A stretch of 64,000 bases of DNA, from contig CAWAVV010000013.1 of NCBI GenBank assembly GCA_963785565.1, forward strand, positions 186,001-250,000, written 5' to 3'. The first letter of the stretch is position 1; the number at the start of each line of letters is the position of its first letter. Below are positions 45,119 through 53,737 of this stretch, in pieces. Below the pieces are notes generated by a model. It was not told the origin of the DNA. It made no database searches and saw only the letters and a program-made list of their open reading frames with translations. Made by a program: the position numbers and the translations under genes. This DNA is from AP-15 sp963785565. Its GTDB lineage: Bacteria > Pseudomonadota > Alphaproteobacteria > ATCC43930 > CGMCC-115725.

Positions 45119-46330
45119 TCAATCTTGGCGAGCGGCGGCGACCAATGCTGCAACGCCCGGCAATTCCCGCCCCTCCAGCCATTCGAGGAAGGCGCCGCCT
45201 GCGGTCGAGACATAGGACAGCTGATCGGTCACCCCCGCGGCGGCGAGAGCAGCTACCGTGTCGCCGCCGCCGGCAACGCTGCGCAGCCGTCCCATTCGGG
45301 TGAGTTCGGCGACCTTTTTCGCCACCGCCAGCGTGCCGCGGTCGAAAGGCGGGGTCTCGAACGCACCAAGCGGCCCGTTCCAGACGAGGGTTCTGCTCTC
45401 GTCGAGTACGGCGGCGAAGCGCGCCACCGTCGCGGGGCCGATGTCGAGGATCATCATGTCGGCGTCGATCGCGTCGATCGCGACGGTCTGAGGAGCAGCC
45501 CCGGAAACGAGCTCGCCCGCAACAACGGCATCCTCGGGCAGAATGACGCGACAGTTGCGTTCGGCGGCGAGAGCGATAATTTGGCGGGCGTTCTCCGCCA
45601 TATCGCGCTCGCACAGCGAGCGACCGACTGCGGTGCCCTGGGCATATAGCAGGGTGTTCGCCATTGCCCCGCCGATCGCCAGCACATCGACCTTGCTGAC
45701 CAGAAAGCGCAACAGGTCGAGCTTGGTCGAGACCTTGGCGCCACCGATCAGCGCCAAAACCGGCCGCACCGGATGTTCGAGCGCCGCCGACAGCGCCTCG
45801 AGCTCGGCCTCCATCAGCTTGCCGGCGGCGGCGGGCAGCAAGTGCGCGAGCGCTGCGATCGAGGCGTGCGCGCGGTGCGCCGCCGAGAACGCGTCGTCGA
45901 CATAAACCTCGCCAAGTTCGGCCAATGCCCGGGCGAAATCGGGCGAATTGGCCTCCTCGCCAGGGTGAAAGCGGAGATTTTCGAGGAGCGCCACTTCTCC
46001 TGGCCTGAGTGCGGCGACGACTTGCCTTGCCGGCTCGCCGATGCAGTCCGCGGCGAACACGACCTCGCGGCCGCCGAGCGCCTGCCGCAGCGGCGCGACC
46101 AACGGGCGCAGCGACAACGCCGGGTCGGGCCGGCCCTTAGGTCGGCCGAAATGCGACATTACGACGACCGCCGCACCTTTGCCGAGCAGTGCCTCGATCG
46201 TCGGCGCGAGGCGCTCGATGCGGGTCGCATCGGTGACCCTGCCGTCCTTGACCGGGACGTTCAGATCGGCCCGCAACAATACGCGCTTGCCGAACACATC
46301 GATGTCGTCGAGGGTCGGGAATTTAGGCAT
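45119..46330 (-). CDS. pgk: Phosphoglycerate kinase Pgk
   Basis: 403-aa glycolytic/gluconeogenic kinase making ATP and 3-phosphoglycerate. Signatures: KRVLLRADLNVPVKDGRVTD (the family pattern), VVVMSHFGRPKGRPDPALSL, ENLRFHPGEEANSPDFARAL, LIGGAKVSTKLDLLRFLVSK, and VAGGGDTVAALAAAGVTDQL with the ATP-binding glycine loop. Complete two-domain length. Start ATG 46330. Not clustered with gap or fba in this window. Confidence 0.96.
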   Translation of the reverse strand: MPKFPTLDDIDVFGKRVLLRADLNVPVKDGRVTDATRIERLAPTIEALLGKGAAVVVMSHFGRPKGRPDPALSLRPLVAPLRQALGGREVVFAADCIGEPARQVVAALRPGEVALLENLRFHPGEEANSPDFARALAELGEVYVDDAFSAAHRAHASIAALAHLLPAAAGKLMEAELEALSAALEHPVRPVLALIGGAKVSTKLDLLRFLVSKVDVLAIGGAMANTLLYAQGTAVGRSLCERDMAENARQIIALAAERNCRVILPEDAVVAGELVSGAAPQTVAIDAIDADMMILDIGPATVARFAAVLDESRTLVWNGPLGAFETPPFDRGTLAVAKKVAELTRMGRLRSVAGGGDTVAALAAAGVTDQLSYVSTAGGAFLEWLEGRELPGVAALVAAARQD

Positions 46331-46362
46331 GAGCGTCTCCGCCGGGCCGATCTCTCCTGATC

Positions 46363-47190
46363 TTAGTCTTGTCGAGCCGGTCGCGTCTTTATCGGCTGAG
46401 TTGGGCCAAGGCGTCGCGCATGGGCTGGCTCGATACCATGAACAGCCCGCTGAACGGCGTGTCGAGGTCCAGGATGACGTAGACGACCGAGGCAATCGAC
46501 AACGCGCCCAGCATGAATCGTGATGTAGGACAGCGCATTTCTCGGTGCGCTCAAGCCGAAGCTGGCGAACAAAATCACCAGCCAGAAGGCCAGCACGATA
46601 TAGAACGGCATAGAGATCGAGCTGTGCGCCTCCTCGATCAGCCTCCAGCGCAATCGCATCAACTGCTCGAACTGGTTCAGGATGACCACCGCCTGCCTGC
46701 GGTGCATCGGATCCGCAGGATCGAGTTGATGCAGATCGATCTCGATGCGCGCCAACATATCTCCCAGTTTGACGCTCTCGATGGAGTTATCGGACGGAGG
46801 CGCGACGTGCGTCGGGTAATAGCCGCCCGGGGGCTTAGGCTCCGTGGCCCAGGTCGAGGCGATCGCCGCGGCGGTATAGCTGCGGAGCAGCGAGCGCGCC
46901 GCATCGGTTTCGCTGCCGTATTGATGCAGTAGCCGATCGAGCTGAATCAGATTGATCGAGAAGCTTCGCAAGTCATTATCGACGGTGTCGAACGACGCCT
47001 TGACCGAGCTGGTCAGCAATCCCAGCACCAAGGCGGCAAAGGTCACCAGCATGGTAACCACCAACCGGATCAGATCGTTCGTCTCCGAGTTGCGGTGACG
47101 CTCGGACAGAAACCGTCGCACGAATACGCCGAGCGCGCTGCCGCCGAGCAGGATCAGCAGCAGGATCGCGGCGCCGAACAGCTCGCTCAT
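46363..47190 (-). CDS. DUF4239 (bestrophin-like) membrane protein, frameshift near C-terminus
   Basis: Four-helix membrane protein: LFGAAILLLILLGGSALGVF and RLVVTMLVTFAALVLGLLTS at the N-terminus, a ~110-residue loop (QLDRLLHQYGSETDAARSLL), then FYIVLAFWLVILFASFGLSA. The typical fourth helix MLGALSIASVVYVILDLDTP followed by FSGLFMVSSQPMRDALAQLS is in the next frame from about 46516 and stops at 46389; one extra base explains this (802 = 3x267 + 1). As sequenced the end is Arg/His-rich and atypical. Function unknown. Confidence 0.75.
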   Translation of the reverse strand: MSELFGAAILLLILLGGSALGVFVRRFLSERHRNSETNDLIRLVVTMLVTFAALVLGLLTSSVKASFDTVDNDLRSFSINLIQLDRLLHQYGSETDAARSLLRSYTAAAIASTWATEPKPPGGYYPTHVAPPSDNSIESVKLGDMLARIEIDLHQLDPADPMHRRQAVVILNQFEQLMRLRWRLIEEAHSSISMPFYIVLAFWLVILFASFGLSAPRNALSYITIHAGRVVDCLGRLRHPGPRHAVQRAVHGIEPAHARRLGPTQPIKTRPARQD

Positions 47191-47309
47191 AACCCCTTAT
47201 CCCCTTCGCACCGCTGACCCGACGCGCAGCGCAGCCGATCGCATGTCGCCGGACCGCGGATTTGCGGTAATCTCAACCTTGACGGCTGGGGTGCGCCAAA
47301 GGAGCTGCG

Positions 47310-48176
47310 ATGATCAAGACCATTCTCGTTCCCGCGACCGGAACCGATAAGGATGCGGCAGTTTTTGCCGCGGCCCTCGCGGTCGCCCGCCAGTTCGCCG
47401 CCCATCTCGATTTTCTCCATGTTCGCCTCGACGCGACGGCGGTGGCGATCGGCCTGGCGTCGGACGCCAGCGGGGCGGCAATGACCGGCAGCCTGGTCGA
47501 GAGCCTCGACGAGGGGGCAGACCGTCTCGAGGCGCGGGCAAGACAAATGTTCGAGCAGTTCTGCGCCGGTGAAGGCCTGGCGATGGTCGATACCCCGCCC
47601 GGCCCATCGGGCCCCTCGGCGCAGTGGACGCGGCAAATCGGCGCCGAATCTTATTGGGTTGCCGAGCACGGCCGCGCGGCCGATCTGATGGTCATCGGAC
47701 GCCCCGCCGACGGCGACGGCCTTGCTCCGGAGACGATCGAGGCCGCCCTGCTCGAAAGCGGCCGCCCGATACTGATCCCGACCGCTACGCCGATGACCAG
47801 CCTGCCCGAGACCATCGTCATCGCCTGGAAAGAGACGCGCGAGGCCGCCCATGCGGTGACCGCAGCGCTGCCATTTGTGGCGTTGGTCAAAAGGGTCCTG
47901 ATCCTGACCGTCTCGGAAGAAGAAGACTCGTCGATTGAGGAGGGAAGCCGGCTGATGGCCAGTTTGCGCTGGCGGGGGATCGAGGTCTCGGCCAACCGGC
48001 TACAGCCCGAGGGGCGCAGCCCGGCCGATACCATGCTCGCCGCCGCGGCCGAGCGCCAGGCCCTGCTGGTGATGGGAGGGTACGGCCACAGCCGGCTGCG
48101 CCAATGGATGTTCGGCGGCTTTACTCGGCACGTGCTGCAAACCGCAGCGGCGGTGCCGGTTTTGATCGCGCATTGA
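47310..48176 (+). CDS. Tandem universal stress protein
   Basis: 288 aa containing two Usp domains. First: KTILVPATGTDKDAAVFAAA. Second: ETIVIAWKETREAAHAVTAA, ending with the nucleotide-loop motif LVMGGYGHSRLRQWMFGGFT, where G-x2-G-x9-G(S/T) is the ATP-binding signature; the first domain's loop is degenerate (MVIGRPADGDGL). Tandem Usps usually bind ATP in one half. Expressed under starvation or hypoxia in other bacteria. lpdA begins 24 bases downstream. Confidence 0.92.
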   Translation: MIKTILVPATGTDKDAAVFAAALAVARQFAAHLDFLHVRLDATAVAIGLASDASGAAMTGSLVESLDEGADRLEARARQMFEQFCAGEGLAMVDTPPGPSGPSAQWTRQIGAESYWVAEHGRAADLMVIGRPADGDGLAPETIEAALLESGRPILIPTATPMTSLPETIVIAWKETREAAHAVTAALPFVALVKRVLILTVSEEEDSSIEEGSRLMASLRWRGIEVSANRLQPEGRSPADTMLAAAAERQALLVMGGYGHSRLRQWMFGGFTRHVLQTAAAVPVLIAH

Positions 48177-48200
48177 GGCTCGTCGACCGGTCTGACGGTC

Positions 48201-49598
48201 ATGCCCGATCGCTACGACGTCGTCATCATCGGGGCTGGGCCGGGCGGCTATGTCGCGGCGATCCGGGCAGCGCAGCTCGGGCTCCAGACGGCCTGCGTCG
48301 AGGGCCACAACCGCCTCGGCGGGACCTGCCTCAACATCGGCTGCATCCCGTCCAAGGCATTGCTGCAATCCTCGGAGAAATTCGCCGAAGCCCGGCACGC
48401 GCTCGCCGAGCACGGGATCAAGGTCGGCGACGTCGGGCTCGACCTCGGCGCGATGATGGCGCGCAAGGACCGGGTGGTAACCACCCTGACCCGCGGCGTC
48501 GAGTTCCTGTTCCGCAAGAACAAGGTCGACTGGCTCAAGGGCTTCGGGCGTATCACCGCGCCTGGGAAAGTCGCCGTCGCCGGCGCTGATGGCGCCGAGC
48601 ACGAGGTCGAAGCCGGGTCGATCGTCATCGCCACCGGCTCGGAAAGCGCGCCGCTGCCGGGTGTCTCGATCGACGAGCAGCGCATTCTTTCTTCGACCGG
48701 GGCCCTGGCGCTCGATCATGTTCCGAACCGGCTCGTCGTCATTGGGGGCGGCTATATCGGGCTCGAATTGGGCTCGGTGTGGCAGCGGCTCGGGGCCAAA
48801 GTGACGGTGGTCGAGCTGCTCGACCGGATCGTCCCGAATATGGACCAGGAGCTCGCGATCGCCTTGCAGCGGGTGCTGACGCGTCAAGGGATCGAGTTCA
48901 AGCTCGGCGCTAAGGTGACCGGGATCCGCGAAGGGGCCGATGGCGTGACCGTCGAGATCGGAGGCTCCGAGCCGCAGAGCCTTTCCGCCGACGCGGTGCT
49001 GGTAGCGGTTGGCCGGCGCCCATACACCAAGGGGTTGGGGCTCGAAACCATCGGGGTCGCGCGCGATGCCCAGGGCCGCATCGCGGTCGATGACGGTTTT
49101 GCCACCAGCGTGCCTAGGATCTACGCGATCGGCGACGTAATCCGCGGGCCGATGCTGGCGCACAAGGCCATGGAGGAGGGCGCAGCGTTGGCCGAGCGGC
49201 TTGCCAGGCAGAAACCGTCGATCGATTACAATGCGATCCCGGCTGTGGTCTACACTTGGCCCGAGGTCGCCTCGGTCGGCGGCACCGAGGAGGAACTGAA
49301 GGCGGCGGGGACCCTTTATCGCGCCGGCAAATTCCCGTTCAGCGCCACGCCGCGCGCCCGTACCAATGGCGATACCGAGGGGTTCGTCAAGATCCTCGCC
49401 GACAGCGCGACCGACCGGGTCCTGGGGGTGCACATCATCGGTCCCGACGCCGGCACGTTGATCGCCGAGGCAACACTGGCGATCGAATTCGGCGCCTCGG
49501 CTGAGGACATCGCGCGCACCTGCCATGCCCACCCGACCTTGAGCGAGGCGATGAAGGAAGCGGCCCTCGCGGTCGACGGCCGCGCCATCCACATTTGA
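48201..49598 (+). CDS. lpdA: Dihydrolipoyl dehydrogenase (E3)
   Basis: 465-aa flavoprotein disulphide reductase that reoxidises dihydrolipoamide in 2-oxo acid dehydrogenase and glycine cleavage complexes. FAD loop VVIIGAGPGGYVAAIRAAQL; redox disulphide GGTCLNIGCIPSK with Cys43/Cys48; NAD loop LVVIGGGYIGLELGSVWQRL; C-terminal His-Glu pair in CHAHPTLSEAMKEAALAVDG. Not next to E1/E2 genes; several paralogues are usual in this group, so the complex it serves is uncertain. It is converging with metZ. Confidence 0.95.
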   Translation: MPDRYDVVIIGAGPGGYVAAIRAAQLGLQTACVEGHNRLGGTCLNIGCIPSKALLQSSEKFAEARHALAEHGIKVGDVGLDLGAMMARKDRVVTTLTRGVEFLFRKNKVDWLKGFGRITAPGKVAVAGADGAEHEVEAGSIVIATGSESAPLPGVSIDEQRILSSTGALALDHVPNRLVVIGGGYIGLELGSVWQRLGAKVTVVELLDRIVPNMDQELAIALQRVLTRQGIEFKLGAKVTGIREGADGVTVEIGGSEPQSLSADAVLVAVGRRPYTKGLGLETIGVARDAQGRIAVDDGFATSVPRIYAIGDVIRGPMLAHKAMEEGAALAERLARQKPSIDYNAIPAVVYTWPEVASVGGTEEELKAAGTLYRAGKFPFSATPRARTNGDTEGFVKILADSATDRVLGVHIIGPDAGTLIAEATLAIEFGASAEDIARTCHAHPTLSEAMKEAALAVDGRAIHI

Positions 49599-49625
49599 GC
49601 CGCCGTCGGATCACGCCGCCGGCGG

Positions 49626-50831
49626 TCAAACGCGTTGCAACGCTATTTCGATGTCGTCGAGCAGGTCCGCCTCGGCTTCGAGCCCGGCCGAGAAGCGCAC
49701 CAAGGAGTCGCCGATGCCGAGTTCGGCCCGCGCCTCTGGCTTGAGCCGCGAATGCGTCGTCGTCGCCGGATGGGTGACGAGGCTCTTCGAATCGCCGAGA
49801 TTGTTCGAGATGTCGACCAAGCGCAACGCATCGAGAAAGCGAAAGCATTCCTCTTTGCCACCGGCGACGTCGAAGCAGACCAGGCTGCCGCCCTGCTTCA
49901 TCTGGCGCCGGGCCAGTTCGTATTGCGGGTGGCTCGGCAGCCCGGGATAGAGCACGCGTGTGATCTTCGGATGGGCTTCGAGCGCGCGCGCCACCGCGGC
50001 GGCGGTGCGGCATTGCCGGTCGACCCGCAGCTCCAACGTCTCCAGCCCCTTCAGCAGCAGCCAGGCGTTGAACGGGCTCAAGGACGGCCCGGTGTGCCGG
50101 TAAAAGAGGCCGAGATCGTCCTTAATGAATTTTTCCGAGGCGAGGATCGCGCCGCCGAGACTGCGCCCCTGCCCGTCGATGTGCTTGGTCGCCGAATAGA
50201 CGGCGACATCGGCACCGAGCGCCAGTGGCTTTTGCAAGAGCGGCGTGGCAAACACATTGTCGACGACAAAGAGTCCGCCGGCGCGGTGGGTCAGGCGCGC
50301 CACCTCGGCGAGATCGACGATCTCCATCGCCGGGTTCGACGGGCTTTCGCAAAAAGCGAGCGACACACCGCCGGCCAGTGCCGCTTCCCAGGCGCCGAGA
50401 TCGCGCCCGTCGACGAGCACGGTCTCGATCCCCCAGCGCGGCAGCAGTTCGGAAACGATGTAGTAGCACGATCCAAACAACGCCCGGCTTGACACGACCT
50501 TCTGCCCGGCGCGCAACCGGCACAGCAATGCGGCGAACACTGCCGCCATCCCGCTGGCGGTGGCGCGACAGGCCTCCGCCCCTTCGAGCAGCCGCAGCCG
50601 CTCCTCGAACATCGCCACCGTCGGGTTGCGGTAACGCGAATAGACGTAGCGCGACCCCTCTTGGGCAAAGGCGGCTTCGGCCGCGGCGGCATCGTCGTAG
50701 ACAAAGCCCGAGGTCATGTACAATGCCTCGCAGGTCTCGTCATGCGGGCTTCGGATGGCGCCGCCGCGCACCAGGATCGTGGCCGGCGCGACGGTGGCGG
50801 CGAGGTCGGGGGGTAGGACGGGTTTGGTCAT
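49626..50831 (-). CDS. metZ: O-succinylhomoserine sulfhydrylase MetZ
   Basis: 401-aa PLP enzyme of the Cys/Met metabolism family that makes homocysteine directly from O-succinylhomoserine and sulphide. Blocks: SGFVYDDAAAAEAAFAQEGS, YSRYRNPTVAMFEERLRLLE, PLP lysine in VYSATKHIDGQGRSLGGAIL, and SLVTHPATTTHSRLKPEARA. The MetZ call over MetB/MetC is supported by the SAM-II riboswitch upstream, usual for metZ/metA in alphaproteobacteria. ATG 50831 follows GGAGAGAC. Expected to be switched off when SAM is plentiful. Confidence 0.93.
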   Translation of the reverse strand: MTKPVLPPDLAATVAPATILVRGGAIRSPHDETCEALYMTSGFVYDDAAAAEAAFAQEGSRYVYSRYRNPTVAMFEERLRLLEGAEACRATASGMAAVFAALLCRLRAGQKVVSSRALFGSCYYIVSELLPRWGIETVLVDGRDLGAWEAALAGGVSLAFCESPSNPAMEIVDLAEVARLTHRAGGLFVVDNVFATPLLQKPLALGADVAVYSATKHIDGQGRSLGGAILASEKFIKDDLGLFYRHTGPSLSPFNAWLLLKGLETLELRVDRQCRTAAAVARALEAHPKITRVLYPGLPSHPQYELARRQMKQGGSLVCFDVAGGKEECFRFLDALRLVDISNNLGDSKSLVTHPATTTHSRLKPEARAELGIGDSLVRFSAGLEAEADLLDDIEIALQRV

Positions 50832-50874
50832 CGGCAGGTCTCTCCATTCCGAGGCCGCGCCGATCCCGGGCAAC

Positions 50875-50903
50875 AAAAAACCCCGGTCCCGCGCGGGCCA
50901 GGG
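50875..50903 (-). terminator. Rho-independent terminator between SAM-II riboswitch and metZ
   Basis: On the minus strand, CCCTGGCCCGC pairs with GCGGGACCGGGG (50881-50903), followed by TTTTTT (50875-50880). It lies after the riboswitch aptamer and 44 bases before the metZ start, so SAM binding may favour its formation (transcription attenuation). Classic SAM-II switches often act on translation; this layout suggests both are possible. Confidence 0.7.
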
Positions 50904-50922
50904 CTCCTTTCAGAACTCCCGA

Positions 50923-50977
50923 CCTTTTAGCGCTTTTTTAACGTGGCCGCAAGCCGGTCGGCTCAAATCCACCACGA
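50923..50977 (-). promoter_or_regulatory. SAM-II riboswitch (metA motif) upstream of metZ
   Basis: On the minus strand, CGTGGTGGATTTGAGCCGAC, then CGGCTTGCGGCCACGTTAAA and GCGCTAAAAGG. The P1 stem (CGTGG/CCACG), the GATTTGAGCCG core, the CTTGC turn and the 3' GCTAAAAGG pseudoknot strand match the SAM-II consensus of alphaproteobacterial metA/metZ leaders closely. It senses S-adenosylmethionine and lowers metZ expression. One extra G (GTGGATTT against the usual GTGATTT) is the only departure. A consensus-like promoter lies directly upstream. Confidence 0.92.
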
Positions 50978-50985
50978 TCAAGCGT

Positions 50986-51014
50986 TTTCTAACCCGACTG
51001 CCGCACGGCGTCAA
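50986..51014 (-). promoter_or_regulatory. Sigma-70-type promoter of the metZ transcript
   Basis: On the minus strand TTGACG (51009-51014), 17 bases, TAGAAA (50986-50991); transcription would start just before the SAM-II aptamer at about 50978. Spacing and position are ideal. Inferred from sequence only. Confidence 0.6.
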
Positions 51015-51103
51015 GCCGGTCCGTTACTGATACATGCAAGGTTCTCTCCTGTCGGCCGCCCAAAGCGCCGGCATGTCGTGGGAGAAGATGGGGCTCCCTT
51101 AGA

Positions 51104-52027
51104 TCATCTGACCTCAACCAGCTCGATGGCTTCGCAGCTCGGGCCTTCGATCATCACTGCGCGCGTGTCGCCAAGCTGGTAGGGCTGTTCGAGAAAGGTG
51201 ACCCCCTCGCTCTTAAGCTTGTCGGTCCAGGCGTCGAGATCGGTGACGCTCAGCGCGATATGGTCCTGTAGTTGGCCGCGCGAGCTGACCAGCGGCCGGT
51301 CGCCCTGGTTCGCGTACCACATCATCGATACGTCCCCGAACTCGACGCCGGCGCGCGGCGAGCGGAACATCCCTTCGCGGTTCAGCGCTGGCCAGGTGCG
51401 GTCCGGCCCGCGCACGGCCTTGCCACCTGACCCGCTTGCTGGTGTCGGCGCGTAGCCCGGCCGCAGCGGCGCGTTGAGGTGCTGCTGGTACCACTCGAGC
51501 GCGCCGATCGGGTCCTCCTGGTAAAGGTGCACGTGGTTGAAGCGCTCGGTCGGATGGTTGCCTGCATATTCGACTAAGGCGTGGTCCGGGCCGCGCAGAT
51601 ACGAAAACCCGCCGCCGCCCGCCGGCTTGACGCCTTTCGCCTTGGACTCGGCGATCTGCGCCTTGGTCAGGCCGAGCACATTGCCGATGCTGGGCCAGGT
51701 GTCGCTTGATATCAGCACCGAGCCGCCTTCATCGGTTGTGTAGAGCGGCAACAGCTCGACCTCGGCCCGGTCCTTGTAGATTTCGAGGCAACGCCGGGCA
51801 TCGGTGACGTGCCAGCCGAAATGCCAGATCGCGCTTTGCGGCTCCATCGCCGGTGGCTCATCGACCTTGGTGAACAGCACCAGGACGTCGTTTGGCGATT
51901 CGAGCGCCGGAAAGCCGCCCCAGCTGCCCTTCGTGGTCGTCGGAAACTGGCGAGTGTAGAAGCCGATGGCCTTGTCGGGATCGACCGAGTTCAGGTGAAT
52001 ATGATGAAAACCCGGCGTCGGAAGCAT
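51104..52027 (-). CDS. VOC-family (glyoxalase/dioxygenase-like) protein with two domains
   Basis: 307 aa with two vicinal-oxygen-chelate domains: N-terminal GFHHIHLNSVDPDKAIGFYT and C-terminal RFNHVHLYQEDPIGALEWYQ, each opening with a metal-type His; later ligands in HFGWHVTDARR and LQDHIALSVTDLDAWTDKLK. SCEAIELVEVR closes it. Two-domain members include extradiol dioxygenases and other metal enzymes; substrate unknown. ATG 52027 follows GGAGAAAAC. Confidence 0.85.
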   Translation of the reverse strand: MLPTPGFHHIHLNSVDPDKAIGFYTRQFPTTTKGSWGGFPALESPNDVLVLFTKVDEPPAMEPQSAIWHFGWHVTDARRCLEIYKDRAEVELLPLYTTDEGGSVLISSDTWPSIGNVLGLTKAQIAESKAKGVKPAGGGGFSYLRGPDHALVEYAGNHPTERFNHVHLYQEDPIGALEWYQQHLNAPLRPGYAPTPASGSGGKAVRGPDRTWPALNREGMFRSPRAGVEFGDVSMMWYANQGDRPLVSSRGQLQDHIALSVTDLDAWTDKLKSEGVTFLEQPYQLGDTRAVMIEGPSCEAIELVEVR

Positions 52028-52254
52028 GTTGTTTTCTCCTCGAAAGTGAGCCTCTTCCGAGCGGAGCAGCGCGGAAGCGATCGCGGCAGACGGGCCCCTC
52101 CAATTCAGTCCATCAGGATTCGCGCCAATAGGGCCCGAATGCAACTCTGGAATGACGTAGCGCGGTTGCCCCGACGGCCGCTGGCCCTGTAAGACCCGGC
52201 GCTTCTGCCTCGAATTATGCGAGGGCTCAGCTGACCCAAACCACGTCGCTCCAT

Positions 52255-53736
52255 TTGTCGCGACCGGAGATCGTCTCGGTCCTGTCCGGATTGATGTTGG
52301 CGATGTTCCTGGCCAGTCTCGACCAGACGATCGTCGCGACCTCGCTCTCGACGATGGCCCAGGATCTGAATGGCTGGTCGACGATGTCGTGGGTGGTTTC
52401 GGCCTATCTTGTCGCAACCACGGTGACTACCCCGATTTACGGCCGGCTCAGCGATCTTTATGGCCGGCGGCCGATCCTGCTGGTGTCTATCATGTTGTTC
52501 CTCATCGCCTCGGTGCTGTGCGCGCTGTCGCGGACGATGCCGCAGCTGATCGCGGCGCGGGTGCTGCAGGGTATCGGTGGCGGCGGCTTGCGCTCGGTCT
52601 CGCAGGCGGCGATCGCCGACGTGATCCCACCCCGCGAGCGCGGCAAATACCAGGGCTATTTCTCCAGTGTCATGGCTATCTCGAACTTGTTGGGCCCGGT
52701 GTTGGGCGGGTTCTTCTCCGACTACCTGTCATGGCATTGGATTTTCTGGATCAACCTTCCCTTCGGAGCCTTGGCGCTCGTTCTGTGCAACCGCAATCTG
52801 CGGCGGTTGCCAAAGCCGCGGCGCAGGCCGGTCATCGACTGGCTCGGTGCGGCATTGATCATCGCGGCGACGACGCCAATCCTTATCGGGGTCGGGCGGG
52901 TCGAATCGGCCGGCGGCTGGGGCCGCGTCGACGTATTCGTGCCGATCGCTATCGGCATCGTAATTCTCGGTGGGTTGATCGTGCGCGAGCGCGAGGCGCC
53001 TGAGCCGATGATCCCGCTGCGCCTTTTCGCCAACCGCATCTTCGCCGCCGGCAGCCTCACCGCTTTCACGATGTCGATGGTGATGATCGCGCTGATCATC
53101 CTGGTGCCGCTCGATTTCGAGCTGGTTTCGGGGCTGGCTGCGAACGAGGCCGGCATCCGCCTGATCCCGATGACCGGCGGCACGGTGCTGGGCTCTTTCA
53201 TTGCCGGGCAACTGGTCACCCGCACCGGGCGGTACCGCATTTATCCAATCCTCGGCGCCGCCGCGATGACGGGCCTGTGCGCGGCGATCGCCGCTTTCGG
53301 CCTTGGGAACTCGGTCCTCGTCGACACGGCGCTGACCGGGGGGCTCGGCCTTGCTTTCGGCTTTCAGCTCTCTCCAGTCGTCGTCGCGGTGCAGAACGCG
53401 CTCGAATTGGCGGATACCGGGATCGGGCTGTCGGTGCTGCTGTTCTTTCGCCTGATCGGCGGCGCCTTTGGCGTCGCTTTGTTGACGGCGCTGTTGGTCG
53501 GCGCGCTCAATGCAGGTGCATTGGCGGTGCCGGGCCACGATGTGCTCGGCGCCAATCCGGGGATGGCGCTGCTTCATCTCGACCAGCTCGACATCATCAG
53601 AAGCTCGGTGCTTGCCGGACTGACCGACGCGGTGCGCACCGCATTTGCTCACGTCTTTTTCTACGCCACGGTCATTTCCGCGCTGACCGCGCTCGGGTCG
53701 CTCGGTTTGCGGGAGATCCCGCTGCGCACAGCCTGA
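52255..53736 (+). CDS. DHA2-family MFS multidrug exporter (EmrB/QacA-like)
   Basis: 493-aa drug:H+ antiporter with about fourteen helices. TM1 motif D1 LASLDQTIVATSLSTMAQDL with the key Asp; motif A PIYGRLSDLYGRRPILLVSI; motif C-like GPVLGGFFSDYLSWHWIFWI in TM5. Typical of EmrB/QacA exporters without a linked membrane-fusion protein. TTG start at 52255 gives the normal N-terminus; no better start codon is near. No TetR-type regulator neighbours it. Confidence 0.88.
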   Translation: MSRPEIVSVLSGLMLAMFLASLDQTIVATSLSTMAQDLNGWSTMSWVVSAYLVATTVTTPIYGRLSDLYGRRPILLVSIMLFLIASVLCALSRTMPQLIAARVLQGIGGGGLRSVSQAAIADVIPPRERGKYQGYFSSVMAISNLLGPVLGGFFSDYLSWHWIFWINLPFGALALVLCNRNLRRLPKPRRRPVIDWLGAALIIAATTPILIGVGRVESAGGWGRVDVFVPIAIGIVILGGLIVREREAPEPMIPLRLFANRIFAAGSLTAFTMSMVMIALIILVPLDFELVSGLAANEAGIRLIPMTGGTVLGSFIAGQLVTRTGRYRIYPILGAAAMTGLCAAIAAFGLGNSVLVDTALTGGLGLAFGFQLSPVVVAVQNALELADTGIGLSVLLFFRLIGGAFGVALLTALLVGALNAGALAVPGHDVLGANPGMALLHLDQLDIIRSSVLAGLTDAVRTAFAHVFFYATVISALTALGSLGLREIPLRTA

Positions 53737-53737
53737 T

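Noticed and set aside
50831..50876. Upstream TTG start of metZ at 50876
   Set aside because: It would lie in the terminator T-tract and add unconserved residues; ATG 50831 has a ribosome site and the family N-terminus.
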